Of a stretch of DNA of 34,171 nucleotides, positions 1 to 7,550 are shown piece by piece; positions within the stretch are counted from its first letter, which is position 1, and every line of letters begins with the position of its first letter. This DNA is from Verrucomicrobiia bacterium (GTDB lineage: Bacteria; Verrucomicrobiota; Verrucomicrobiia; Verrucomicrobiales; Akkermansiaceae): the NCBI GenBank assembly GCA_947462875.1, contig CANHQJ010000033.1, forward strand, positions 1-34,171, written 5' to 3'. The notes beneath the pieces are model-generated. The model had not been told where the DNA came from. It saw only the letters and a list, made by a program, of their open reading frames with translations, and made no database searches. The translations under genes were made by a program, and so were the position numbers.

Positions 1-102
1 CGAAGTGGAACCACCCGGTCCCATTCCGAACCCGGAAGTGAAACGCTTCAGCGCCAATGGTAGTGAGACGATAGGTCTTGTGAGAGTAGGTCGTCGCCAG
101 GT
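1..102 (+). rRNA. rrf: 5S ribosomal RNA, 3' part (5' end outside window)
   Basis: The window opens inside a 5S rRNA gene. The conserved loop A/helix III segment (CCATTCCGAACCCGGAAGTG, 22-41) and the 3' half ending in GTCGCCAGGT near 102 match bacterial 5S rRNA. The first bases of the gene lie outside the window, so it is partial. A strong intrinsic terminator follows at once, so this is the distal end of an rRNA operon. The exact 3' end is estimated. An open frame crossing this region (5-409) is not a gene. Confidence 0.93.
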
Positions 103-106
103 ATAT

Positions 107-142
107 GCCCCGCATTCAGCAATGAATGCGGGGCTCTTTTTT
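107..142 (+). terminator. Rho-independent terminator of the rRNA operon
   Basis: A perfect 11-bp stem (GCCCCGCATTC at 107-117 with GAATGCGGGGC at 124-134) closes a 6-nt loop and is followed by TCTTTTTT. It lies 4 nt past the end of the 5S gene, the expected place for termination of an rRNA operon. Confidence 0.93.
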
Positions 143-153
143 GTACGTGGCAG

Positions 154-175
154 GGACCGCCTCTCCGAGCGGTCC
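154..175. other. Short hairpin in the 5S downstream spacer
   Basis: GGACCGC (154-160) and GCGGTCC (169-175) form a perfect 7-bp stem with an 8-nt loop. No T-run follows, so it is not a canonical terminator. Nothing else was recognised in the spacer 143-366. Confidence 0.4.
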
Positions 176-366
176 GGTGGGGTGCGCATCGTTTTCTCCC
201 TAACGCAACCAACCTTCACCCCAGACCTTGTTCACAAAGAACGGCGAATGACGCGGATAAATCTTGGTGACCAAACCAAGCTTTCCCCACCAGAAGACAC
301 TCGTAGATACGGTCCCTGCTACAAAAAAAGTCGTGCATTGCATCATTCGCACGCTAGCATATCGAC

Positions 367-609
367 ATGGAATGCTTTATCATTGGATGCTTGGGAGTGG
401 TTGTTCTGATAGTGCTTTTGGTGCGCAAAGGATCGCGCCGAGGTGGGGCACATGATCACTTTCACGGCTCATCTTCCGATAACCAAGTCTGGACAGGACA
501 TTCCGATGACTCTCGCAGAGAGGAAGACAGCGGAGGCGGCAGCTGGAGCAGCGACGATAGCAACAGTGACAGCGGCAGCAGTGACAGCGGAGGTAGCAGT
601 AGCGATTGA
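367..609 (+). CDS. Small single-pass membrane protein with Ser/Asp/Gly-rich tail
   Basis: An 80-residue predicted protein of unknown function. Residues 3-19 form a strongly hydrophobic segment (FIIGCLGVVVLIVLLV) followed by a basic RKGSRRGG stretch, as in a membrane anchor with the tail on the positive-inside face. The remainder is low complexity: a short His-containing patch (HDHFH), then a tail of almost only Ser, Asp and Gly. Such tails occur in small bacterial membrane proteins, but no family is recognised. No clear Shine-Dalgarno site precedes the ATG. Another frame (443-721) overlaps it, but only this frame gives an anchor plus a coherent low-complexity tail. It stands alone between the rRNA operon and a convergent RNase gene. 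Confidence 0.5.
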   Translation: MECFIIGCLGVVVLIVLLVRKGSRRGGAHDHFHGSSSDNQVWTGHSDDSRREEDSGGGSWSSDDSNSDSGSSDSGGSSSD

Positions 610-656
610 GCTACCGCAATTTCATTGCCAAGTCAGATCGATCTGCGACTACCCGC

Positions 657-2018
657 TCAAAGCCCATAATTTCTCCCGGGCTCGGGCACGATGGCTTCGG
701 TGCTGGGGAGTTTTTCTTTGAGCTGCGCGGCGAACCAGGCGACGGCATCGTCGTCACCGTGGACGAGGAAGGTTTTTTTCGGTTTCACCTGGAGGATGTA
801 GTCGAGCAATTCCTCGCGCGTGGCGTGGCCGGAGAAGTCGAAGGTATCCACATCGCAGAGCAGTGGCACGGCGGGGAGGCGGTCATCCATTTTCACGAGC
901 TCACCTTGTTTGGCAGCCTTGATGCGGAAGCCGGGCGTGGCGGAATCCGTGTAGCCAACAAAATAGATCGCGTTTTTGCGGTTCTCCATGAAACCTTGCG
1001 CGGCAAAAGTGTTAGATACGGTGTTTTCCGACATCATGCCGCTGGAAAGAGCGTAGATGCAACCGGGATGAAGGGGAATGGGCCCACGGCGCTTGCGGTT
1101 TCCTGTGACGAGATCCATGTCTTCGAGAATCTCGAAGTCGGGGAAATTCCGGCGCGACCCTTTCATGTGGCGATCGTAAATCATCGTCATCTTGGTGCTG
1201 AGTCCGCCGATGTAGACGGGCGTCTTGCGCGGGATGAGTTTCTTTTTCTTGAACTGATGGATCATCGTCAGCAGTTCCTGCGTCTTGCCGATGGCGAAAA
1301 CGGGGATCAACACCGAGCCACGGCGATCGATCACTTCGCGAATTTGCTCTGCCAGGCGTGATTCTTCGGATTCGCGGGTGTAGTCGGGGCGTCGTGCCTG
1401 GGCGCCGCGTGTGGTTTCGATGATCAATGCATCCACCGGTTCATTCGGCAAAACAGCGCCTTTCAGCAGCGTGTGGCCGCCAAAGTTCAAATCTCCGGTG
1501 TAGAGAATTTTTTTCCCCTCCGCGTCTATGGTGATCGCCACGGAGCCGAGAATGTGTCCGGCATCATGAAAGGTGCCACGCACGGTACCGGCGGCATCGA
1601 GATCGAACGGGCGCTCGTAGCCACGCGTTTCGAAACGCGGCTCGAGTTGCTCCAGTTCTTCGTGGGTGAAAAAGGGATACTCGGTGATGCCCAGTTCGAC
1701 GCGTTTGCTGTTCATCACGTTGACCGAGTTGTGAAGCATGGCCTTGGCCAGATCCGCCGTGGCGGGGGTCATGTAAATTGGCGCTTGCGGGTGGCGGCGC
1801 AGCAGAAGAGGCACCGTGCCTGTATGGTCGAGGTGGGCGTGGGTCAATACGGCGGCATCCACGCTGCCATCTTCCACAAACTCGAAGTGCGGGGTGGCTT
1901 GTTCGCCCTCGTGTTTCGGGTGCATGCCCGAATCGAGCACAATCTTCGCTTTTCCGGTATCGATCAGATACGAATTGGCACCTATTCCTGCGTGCCTGCA
2001 CAAACTTTTGAAAATCAT
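657..2018 (-). CDS. Beta-CASP metallo-beta-lactamase-fold RNase (YSH1/CPSF-like)
   Basis: A 453-residue predicted zinc-dependent RNA-processing nuclease. The metallo-beta-lactamase signature THAHLDHTG lies at residues 59-67. Further family motifs follow in order: DAGHILGS, the YTGDLNFGG metal ligand region, the central beta-CASP insert, and near the C-terminus FSGHA and FLVHGD. Length suits the single-module CPSF73-like bacterial family, and no KH or other RNA-binding domain is added. Known relatives act as endo- or exonucleases on RNA; the substrate here cannot be read from sequence. It diverges from the YhaM-like exonuclease gene at 2140 across 121 bp, so the two probably share a divergent promoter region. 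An AGGA lies 11 nt upstream of the start. Confidence 0.9.
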   Translation of the reverse strand: MIFKSLCRHAGIGANSYLIDTGKAKIVLDSGMHPKHEGEQATPHFEFVEDGSVDAAVLTHAHLDHTGTVPLLLRRHPQAPIYMTPATADLAKAMLHNSVNVMNSKRVELGITEYPFFTHEELEQLEPRFETRGYERPFDLDAAGTVRGTFHDAGHILGSVAITIDAEGKKILYTGDLNFGGHTLLKGAVLPNEPVDALIIETTRGAQARRPDYTRESEESRLAEQIREVIDRRGSVLIPVFAIGKTQELLTMIHQFKKKKLIPRKTPVYIGGLSTKMTMIYDRHMKGSRRNFPDFEILEDMDLVTGNRKRRGPIPLHPGCIYALSSGMMSENTVSNTFAAQGFMENRKNAIYFVGYTDSATPGFRIKAAKQGELVKMDDRLPAVPLLCDVDTFDFSGHATREELLDYILQVKPKKTFLVHGDDDAVAWFAAQLKEKLPSTEAIVPEPGRNYGL

Positions 2019-2139
2019 TCGATATGAGTCCTAACTGCGAACAGGGTGGAACAGCGGCGCAAGCTTGTCAACTGCGTACCGCAATCGGGCGCGCATACTT
2101 TTTGCTTTTCCTGCCGCAGTCTTGTGAAAGAATCTTCGT

Positions 2140-3243
2140 ATGGAAATTTTGACCATAGCGCAACTGAAGGAGCAGGCGGGTGATCAGCCGTTTTATGCGG
2201 AGATCGATGTGCAGTTGCAGTCACGGTCAAACAAAACGACCAAAACGAACAAGCCGTATCTGGAGCTGGCGTTCGCGGATTCCACGGCGGGCTTCACGCT
2301 GAAACTATGGGAAGACAGGCCGCTCTTCTCTGCTGCGCGCGATTGGCCGGATGGGGTGATGATACGGCTTGCCGGCAAGTGGACGCAGAACCAGTACGGT
2401 CTTGATGGCAACGACCTCAGCGCGCGCGTGCTGAACAAGGAAGAGCGCGAGCTTTTCCTCTCGGGTGATCCTGACTTGCAGATGAAGCAGCATCACGATT
2501 GGCAAACGATCCTCGATCTCTGCGCCACGTTGCAAGATCCGCGCCTGAAACAAGTGACGGGGATGTTTTTCGAAAAATTCGGCGACATCTTCCGCCGTAC
2601 CGCTGCCGCCCGGCGCAATCACCACGCGAGACGCGGCGGTTTGGTGGAGCACGTCGCGCAGATGATGCGCTCTGCCGAGGCGCTCTGCGGCGTCTATGAC
2701 GGATGGAATCGCGATTTGCTCATCGCCGGTGTGTTGTTTCACGACTGCGGCAAGCTCTGGGAAAATTCGTATCCGCGCGATGGCTTCAATCAAATCCACA
2801 GCCTGCGCGGAGAAATGTTAGGGCACATTCCCATCGGCATCGAGGTGGTGAACACCCTGTGGCGCGAGATGATGGAGTCGGAAATGGCGGCGGATTGGCT
2901 CACGTTGGATCCTCATTCGGAGGAAGTGCGCTTGCACTTGCTGCACCTGATCGCCAGCCATCACGGGCAATACGAATTCGGCTCGCCCACACTGCCACGC
3001 ACGCCCGAGGCCTTTGCGCTGCATTTCATCGACAACATCGATGCCAAGATGGAAATGCTGAAAGACGCCTACGCGAACGCCAACGAGATCGCGCCGAACA
3101 TTTACGAGAAAGTGTTTCCTCTACCCGCCAATCTCATCACCCCGCTCCGCACATACGAGGTCCCGGTGTTGATTGCCGAGACCCGGGAGGAGAGTGGTGA
3201 AGCGCCGACGGGCGCCATTGTGGGGGAAGAGATCATTTCGTGA
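2140..3243 (+). CDS. YhaM-like 3'-5' exoribonuclease (OB-fold plus HD domain)
   Basis: A 367-residue protein with the two-part layout of the YhaM family: an N-terminal OB-fold nucleic-acid-binding region (about residues 15-100) and an HD phosphohydrolase-type nuclease domain. HD-domain metal ligands are visible as HHARRGGLVEHV near residue 160, FHDCGK near 200 and ASHHGQYEFG near 271. Known YhaM proteins degrade RNA or DNA 3'-5' with a metal ion. This one is somewhat longer than the usual ~310-320 residues. It is divergent from the beta-CASP RNase and convergent with mnmA, with only 22 bp between the stop codons and no evident terminator. Confidence 0.85.
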   Translation: MEILTIAQLKEQAGDQPFYAEIDVQLQSRSNKTTKTNKPYLELAFADSTAGFTLKLWEDRPLFSAARDWPDGVMIRLAGKWTQNQYGLDGNDLSARVLNKEERELFLSGDPDLQMKQHHDWQTILDLCATLQDPRLKQVTGMFFEKFGDIFRRTAAARRNHHARRGGLVEHVAQMMRSAEALCGVYDGWNRDLLIAGVLFHDCGKLWENSYPRDGFNQIHSLRGEMLGHIPIGIEVVNTLWREMMESEMAADWLTLDPHSEEVRLHLLHLIASHHGQYEFGSPTLPRTPEAFALHFIDNIDAKMEMLKDAYANANEIAPNIYEKVFPLPANLITPLRTYEVPVLIAETREESGEAPTGAIVGEEIIS

Positions 3244-3265
3244 AGACTCCCTTGAGGTCAGATGC

Positions 3266-4345
3266 TTATTTTACCACCTCAAACACCCCGCCGCCTAACA
3301 ATCGGCCGCCATCGTAGAAGGCGCAGATTTGGCCGGGGGAGATGGCGCGTTGGGGAGTGCGGAAGGTGACTTCGCATTTGCCGTCGTCGCGCGGGATGAC
3401 CTCGCAGGGCTCGGCTTTCGCGCGGTAGCGGGGTTGGGCTTCCATGAGGACTTTTCCGCCGGGGGATTCGTTGATCCAGTTGAGCGTGCCGACGGTGCAA
3501 TGTGTGGCGTAGAGGCCGGGGGAATCCTGGGTGTCCCAGCCGACGACGAGGCGGTTGTTCGCCAAATCTTTTGCGACGACCACATAGGCCATGCCCTCAC
3601 GGGGCGAGGCAACGCCGTGGCCTTTGCGCTGGCCGAGAGTATAGAGGTGCAGGCCTTGATGGCGGCCGCGGAGTTTGCCTTCGGTATCGACGATGTCGCC
3701 GGGTGAATCCGGGACGTAGTGGCGGAGGAAGTCGCTCATTTTGACGGCGCCGATGAAACAAATGCCCTGGCTGTCTTTTTTCTGCGCGACGGGGAGGGCG
3801 AGGCGAGTGGCGATGGCGCGGGCTTCGGGCTTGAGCATTTCGCCGACGGGAAAGAGCGCGTGGGCGGTTTGCTGCTGCGTCATCATCGCGAGGAAATAGC
3901 TCTGGTCCTTGTTCGGATCGGCGCCGCGCAAGATGGCGGCACTGCCATCGGAAAGGGTTCTGCGGCGGGCATAGTGACCGGTGCCGACGAAGGAAAAGCC
4001 CTGCGCCAGGGCGTAGTCGAGAAACACGCCGAATTTCATTTCGCGATTGCACCAGACATCGGGATTCGGCGTGATGCCCTGGCGGTAGCCATCGATCAAA
4101 TAATCGACGATGCGCTGGCGATACGAGTCGATCAGATCGATCACGCGAAACTCGATGCCGAGGTGTTTCGCCACGGCGTGGGCGTCCTCGATATCCTGCT
4201 CCCACGGGCAATCGCCGGGGATGCCCTCCTCGTTGATCCAGTTCTTCATGTAGCCCGCCACGACTTCATGACCTTGCTCCAACAACAATGCCGCCGCTAC
4301 GGCGCTGTCCACGCCTCCCGATAAACCGACCAATACTTTTGCCAT
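3266..4345 (-). CDS. mnmA: tRNA-specific 2-thiouridylase MnmA
   Basis: A 359-residue enzyme that thiolates U34 of tRNAs for Lys, Glu and Gln, using ATP and a sulfur relay. The PP-loop SGGVDS is at residues 9-14. The two catalytic cysteines are in place: Cys99 in WCNREMKFG and Cys196 in SQGICFIG. Other family motifs include GTGHYAR and DPNKDQSYFL. Length is standard. It is the last gene of an apparent minus-strand operon ParA/roadblock-like/mnmA, 7 bp after the roadblock-like gene. Pairing with those genes is not an expected functional association. Confidence 0.97.
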   Translation of the reverse strand: MAKVLVGLSGGVDSAVAAALLLEQGHEVVAGYMKNWINEEGIPGDCPWEQDIEDAHAVAKHLGIEFRVIDLIDSYRQRIVDYLIDGYRQGITPNPDVWCNREMKFGVFLDYALAQGFSFVGTGHYARRRTLSDGSAAILRGADPNKDQSYFLAMMTQQQTAHALFPVGEMLKPEARAIATRLALPVAQKKDSQGICFIGAVKMSDFLRHYVPDSPGDIVDTEGKLRGRHQGLHLYTLGQRKGHGVASPREGMAYVVVAKDLANNRLVVGWDTQDSPGLYATHCTVGTLNWINESPGGKVLMEAQPRYRAKAEPCEVIPRDDGKCEVTFRTPQRAISPGQICAFYDGGRLLGGGVFEVVK

Positions 4346-4352
4346 ACGCGGA

Positions 4353-4976
4353 TCAGGGTTGTGGCGGAGCTACCGCTTGTTGGAGCGCGGCTGTCAGAGG
4401 GGAAACGTCTGCGGCATCCAGCGGGTGTTCCACGATGAGACCGAGCACCATGCGGCCGTACACCGTTTCGATCGGGATCACTTCCAGCAGTCCGGTCGAG
4501 CCTACTTTCATGTGCACGTGGCTCCATCCTTCCGGCGAGCGCTTGGCCGCCATGGCGAGACTGCGCGCCATGAAATGCAGGCGCTCGTGATCACCGTCAT
4601 CGAAAATGACGGCGCCGTCTTTATCTAACACAAAAAGCCCTTGCACCCTGCCACGCGCAACAAGCCACTCGCGGAAACGGGAGAGACGCTCGAGAAATGG
4701 ACCTCGCACCCGGGTGGTGGGAGTGACAGCGGGAGCGGCGACGCGTGGTGGTTCTGCGGGTGCTGTGAAAACTGTGACGGCCGGGGGAGGGGGTGTTTTT
4801 TCCTCGGCGGGAACGGGCACGGCAGGTGCAGAGGTTTTGTCATCGGCGAACCCGACAAAATCGCCATTGAATCCGGCATCAGATGATGTTTCCAGCGTGC
4901 GAACAGGGGAAGTCATCAGCGCTTCGGCCAAGCGCCTCATTTCCTGTGCGTCCACCCATGGCTGCAGCGGGTCCAT
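4353..4976 (-). CDS. Roadblock/LC7-like protein with Pro/Ala-rich linker, coupled to ParA gene
   Basis: A 207-residue predicted cytosolic protein. Residues 1-25 are a short helix-like segment, about 35-95 form a Pro/Ala/Val-rich disordered linker, and about 105-205 resemble a roadblock/LC7 domain (GLFVLDKDGAVIFDD, then a helix and a strand pattern ending in LGLIVEH). Roadblock proteins commonly dimerise and regulate small GTPases or partner with NTPases; that role here is inferred. The open frame extends to 5003, but ATG at 4976 is preferred because it overlaps the ParA stop as TGATG, the classic arrangement for translational coupling. It is followed closely by mnmA. Confidence 0.65.
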   Translation of the reverse strand: MDPLQPWVDAQEMRRLAEALMTSPVRTLETSSDAGFNGDFVGFADDKTSAPAVPVPAEEKTPPPPAVTVFTAPAEPPRVAAPAVTPTTRVRGPFLERLSRFREWLVARGRVQGLFVLDKDGAVIFDDGDHERLHFMARSLAMAAKRSPEGWSHVHMKVGSTGLLEVIPIETVYGRMVLGLIVEHPLDAADVSPLTAALQQAVAPPQP

Positions 4977-5755
4977 CAGGCACGTACGTTCGATTGTTGC
5001 CACTTCGCTTCGATTTCCGCGCGAAGACTGTCAAACACAGCCAGCGCTCCCGCCCCGTCTTCGAGGATGCCGACGGGCAATCCCTTGGCACTGGCGCGCA
5101 CGAAAATCCCATCGCGCGGCACGCTGGTCTGGAATACCATGCCCTGTGGCAGCAACTGGCGCAGGGCCTGCGCGGCCTCGCGGCTTTCCGCCAGATCTTG
5201 CTGCAGCATTGTCAGCACCACGCCCAGCACGACCAGGCGCGGATTGAGCATGCGAATGCGGCCGAGCCCCTCTAACATTTTAGGCACCGAGCGCACGCCG
5301 AGCGGCTCGGATTGTTGCGGGATGAGCACGGCATCCGAGCAGGCGATCACGTCCGCCGTCACGCCGAACAATCCCGCTGCCGTATCGATCAAACAGACTT
5401 CATACCCGCGCATCGAGACCGCCCGCATGAAAGCGCGGCTGCGCGCCAGATGCGCACCGGCGATGCCGCCGCCCGCCTCGTAGTTGCTGGCCTGACCGGA
5501 TGCCACCAGGGAAAAGGTGGCGAGGCGCGTGGGTATGATCAACTTTTCCAAATCCAGGCCGGGATCCTCGAGGAAATCATAAAACCCCGGTAACATGCGC
5601 GACTGCCGTGTCAACGACAGCCCCACGGAACCCTGAGGGTCGGCATCAACCAGCAAGGTGCGCACTCCGGCACGAGCGAACGCATGGGCCAAGTTGATCG
5701 CCACCGTCGTCTTGCCGACGCCTCCTTTTTGACTGGTTATCGCTATACTGATCAC
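4976..5755 (-). CDS. ParA/MinD-family ATPase
   Basis: A 259-residue P-loop ATPase of the ParA/Soj type. The deviant Walker A motif KGGVGKTT (residues 10-17) has the signature lysine, followed by LLVDADPQGS and a Walker B-like LIDTAAG. Relatives position DNA, plasmids or protein complexes by ATP-dependent dimerisation. No ParB gene or obvious parS site is visible nearby. The immediate partner is the roadblock-like gene translated through a TGATG overlap, which suggests protein-cargo positioning rather than chromosome segregation (inference). The start is GTG, with GGGAG about 10 nt upstream. Confidence 0.88.
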   Translation of the reverse strand: MISIAITSQKGGVGKTTVAINLAHAFARAGVRTLLVDADPQGSVGLSLTRQSRMLPGFYDFLEDPGLDLEKLIIPTRLATFSLVASGQASNYEAGGGIAGAHLARSRAFMRAVSMRGYEVCLIDTAAGLFGVTADVIACSDAVLIPQQSEPLGVRSVPKMLEGLGRIRMLNPRLVVLGVVLTMLQQDLAESREAAQALRQLLPQGMVFQTSVPRDGIFVRASAKGLPVGILEDGAGALAVFDSLRAEIEAKWQQSNVRA

Positions 5756-5876
5756 AATGAAAGAACTCCCGCGCCCATCATAGCGGGCGCTTGCCGTTGC
5801 GAAAGTCTTTTCTTCACAAGTCGCAGCATGATATCATTTTTTGTGGCGGCATGGTGGTGCGGACGTTTTTCAGATG

Positions 5877-7055
5877 CTAGCGGGAGGCGGACTTGATCAG
5901 TTGGCTGGGCTTCATCCCGGTATGGCGGGAAAAGTAGTTGTAGAAAGCGGCCTGGGACGAGAATCCGCAGCGCTGTGCCACCTCGCCGATGCTGGATTTG
6001 TTTTCCATGAGCAAACGGCGCGCATGGGCGATGCGCAGTTGATTGATTTCGTCGATCGGCTTGATGCCGAATGCGTTCCAGTACTCGCGATTGAACGTTT
6101 TGGCGGAGAGTTGGGAGCGCTCCACGAGCTCATTGATGCTGATGCCCCTGATGGCATTTTCTTCAATGTAGCGGCGGATTGCGGCGAGAATGGTGCGTCC
6201 TGATTTTCCCACGGTGCTTTCCCTCTCTATCAAATCGGCTCCGCGAACGATCACTTGAGATTCGGCGATATGGCCCGTGCTGATCCATTCCACCATCAGA
6301 TCCACCGCTCTGCGGCCGATCGCACGCATCGGGGCGAGCACGCTGGTGAGCGGCGGGTGCGACAATTCGCCGATAACTTCACCACCGCCACCCATAATCG
6401 CAAAATCATCAGGCACGCGGAAGCCGCAATAACTCGCGACGGAACAAACCAAGTGCCCCATGTAGTCGCCACTGCAATAAATGCCCGATGGCTTGGGCAG
6501 CGATCGCAGCAGTTTTTGCAAGTGGGTTTCCTCCGCGTAACACAGCAGCCTGCGAGGATCCGCGCTCGGGCCTTTTTCGCCACCGATGTCGCGCACCACG
6601 GCGTCAAGACCCATGCCTTGCGCGATGTCCGCCATCGCCTGCAAAACGCCTTGCGTCGCCGGGCGGGTGCCGAGGCCGTGCCCTAAAATCACCAATCGTT
6701 TCAAGCCGAGCGATTGAAAGTGGGTGATGATCATTTGATTGACGTCATCGATGTGTGGAGAGACTCGCACAACGCCCGGCTCATCCGCCCACTCCATTCC
6801 GCAATTGATCACGGGTATGCCTTGCTGCGCCAATTCCCTCACAAAAATGTCGCGCGGCTCGCACCAGACGATGGCACCATCGATGGGGAAATTTCCCTCC
6901 GGCAACGGGCTGACTCCCGCGGTTTGACGCGGCAGGTTGATGAAATTCCAGTCAGGAAATTCCATATGCCGTTCGATCACGCCTGCGGTCAACATCTGCG
7001 AGTAGCCGACATTGACCGGGAAAATCAGGGCGATGGTTTTTTTCGTCTTGGGCAT
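5877..7055 (-). CDS. XylR-like transcription regulator: ligand-binding PBP fold plus AraC HTH
   Basis: A 392-residue regulator. Residues about 6-275 show the LacI/periplasmic-binding-protein fold used as a ligand sensor (IALIFPVN, then FPIDGAIVWCEP, RLVILGHG and FAIMGGGGE). Residues about 285-390 are an AraC-type double helix-turn-helix ending FSSQAAFYNYFSRHTGMKPSQ. This fused layout is known from XylR-type sugar-responsive regulators and is common in Verrucomicrobia. The ligand is unknown. It is transcribed away from the giant gene at 7551, across 495 bp that contain three GTGTAA motifs, making it the likely regulator of that gene and possibly of itself. It has the same length as the second regulator at 18641-19819. 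Confidence 0.9.
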   Translation of the reverse strand: MPKTKKTIALIFPVNVGYSQMLTAGVIERHMEFPDWNFINLPRQTAGVSPLPEGNFPIDGAIVWCEPRDIFVRELAQQGIPVINCGMEWADEPGVVRVSPHIDDVNQMIITHFQSLGLKRLVILGHGLGTRPATQGVLQAMADIAQGMGLDAVVRDIGGEKGPSADPRRLLCYAEETHLQKLLRSLPKPSGIYCSGDYMGHLVCSVASYCGFRVPDDFAIMGGGGEVIGELSHPPLTSVLAPMRAIGRRAVDLMVEWISTGHIAESQVIVRGADLIERESTVGKSGRTILAAIRRYIEENAIRGISINELVERSQLSAKTFNREYWNAFGIKPIDEINQLRIAHARRLLMENKSSIGEVAQRCGFSSQAAFYNYFSRHTGMKPSQLIKSASR

Positions 7056-7124
7056 GAAGCGGTGGAGTTGAGGGATACGATTGATAACAAAACGTATAGG
7101 CGACGCGAATCTTTTCCACTAAAT

Positions 7125-7130
7125 GTGTAA
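7125..7130 (+). promoter_or_regulatory. Single GTGTAA motif close to regulator start
   Basis: GTGTAA in the context AAATGTGTAATTC lies 70 bp upstream of the regulator start at 7055. It matches the paired motif at 7408-7434, so it may be an autoregulatory site. A six-base match alone is weak evidence. Confidence 0.25.
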
Positions 7131-7287
7131 TTCTTTCCGCGAGAAGTAGAATGACGCTGTGGCCAGTCAGTGGTTAGATCATGTTCATTCGCCTTGCCGG
7201 AGCAAAACTGTTTTCATGGTGGTTTTGGCGAGGTCAGGACGAAAGAAATTCCTACGGGGAATGGGTTGGGAAGAAATTCCTGATTCT

Positions 7288-7323
7288 GGGCGAGAAGCAT
7301 TAAGGGGTTTTTGCTTCTCGCCC
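7288..7323. repeat. 12-bp perfect inverted repeat in the regulator/adhesin intergenic region
   Basis: GGGCGAGAAGCA (7288-7299) and TGCTTCTCGCCC (7312-7323) are perfectly complementary around a 12-nt loop. Neither strand has a T-run after the stem, so it does not look like an intrinsic terminator. It lies between the regulator-proximal motif and the half-sites near the giant gene. It could be an operator, an RNA structure or a dispersed intergenic palindrome. Confidence 0.6.
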
Positions 7324-7407
7324 CATCTTTGTGCAGGCCGTCGCTTTTTCAGCACATTTGCCCAACCTTGTGCGGGGTGAGGCCTCGTAGGCATTGGTGC
7401 GGTAAAC

Positions 7408-7434
7408 GTGTAAATCTCTTCACAACAAGTGTAA
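7408..7434 (+). promoter_or_regulatory. Candidate AraC-type operator: two GTGTAA half-sites 21 bp apart
   Basis: GTGTAA occurs at 7408-7413 and 7429-7434 in the same orientation. The 21-bp repeat distance is two helical turns, as expected for direct half-sites bound by the two HTH motifs or two subunits of an AraC-family regulator. The downstream copy touches the proposed -35 box. The divergent AraC-type gene is the obvious candidate binder. This is inferred from spacing and context. Confidence 0.45.
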
Positions 7435-7463
7435 TGACATGGCGTGGAATGCGCTGACATACT
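7434..7463 (+). promoter_or_regulatory. Candidate sigma70-type promoter of the first giant repeat protein
   Basis: ATGACA (7434-7439; five of six to TTGACA) and CATACT (7458-7463; four of six to TATAAT) are separated by 18 bp. This would give a leader of about 80 nt before the ATG at 7551. The weak -10 box fits a promoter needing an activator bound next to -35. Confidence 0.35.
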
Positions 7464-7550
7464 TTCACACCTGTCCGACAGTGAAAACGTCAGTGAGAAA
7501 ACTGTTGGCGGTTAACCATTCACTCCTGTGTCCCGAATTCCCGTATTGCC

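Larger units (their letters stand above)
7056..7550. other. 495-bp divergent regulatory region without genes
   Basis: No credible gene was found here. The region holds a GTGTAA motif near the regulator start (7125-7130), a direct repeat AAGAAATTCCT (7243-7253 and 7271-7281), a 12-bp perfect hairpin (7288-7323), two GTGTAA half-sites (7408-7434), a plausible promoter (7434-7463), and a leader that can form an 8-bp stem (7475-7482 with 7501-7508, one G-T pair). Confidence 0.6.

Noticed and set aside
5-409. 134-codon open frame at the left edge
   Set aside because: It runs through the 5S rRNA gene and its terminator, so it cannot be a real coding sequence.
4976-5755. Chromosome-partitioning ParA with ParB
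   Set aside because: No ParB gene or parS-like palindrome was seen; the coupled neighbour is a roadblock-like protein.
7288-7323. Hairpin read as an intrinsic terminator
   Set aside because: There is no T-run on either strand after the stem, and no gene ends nearby.
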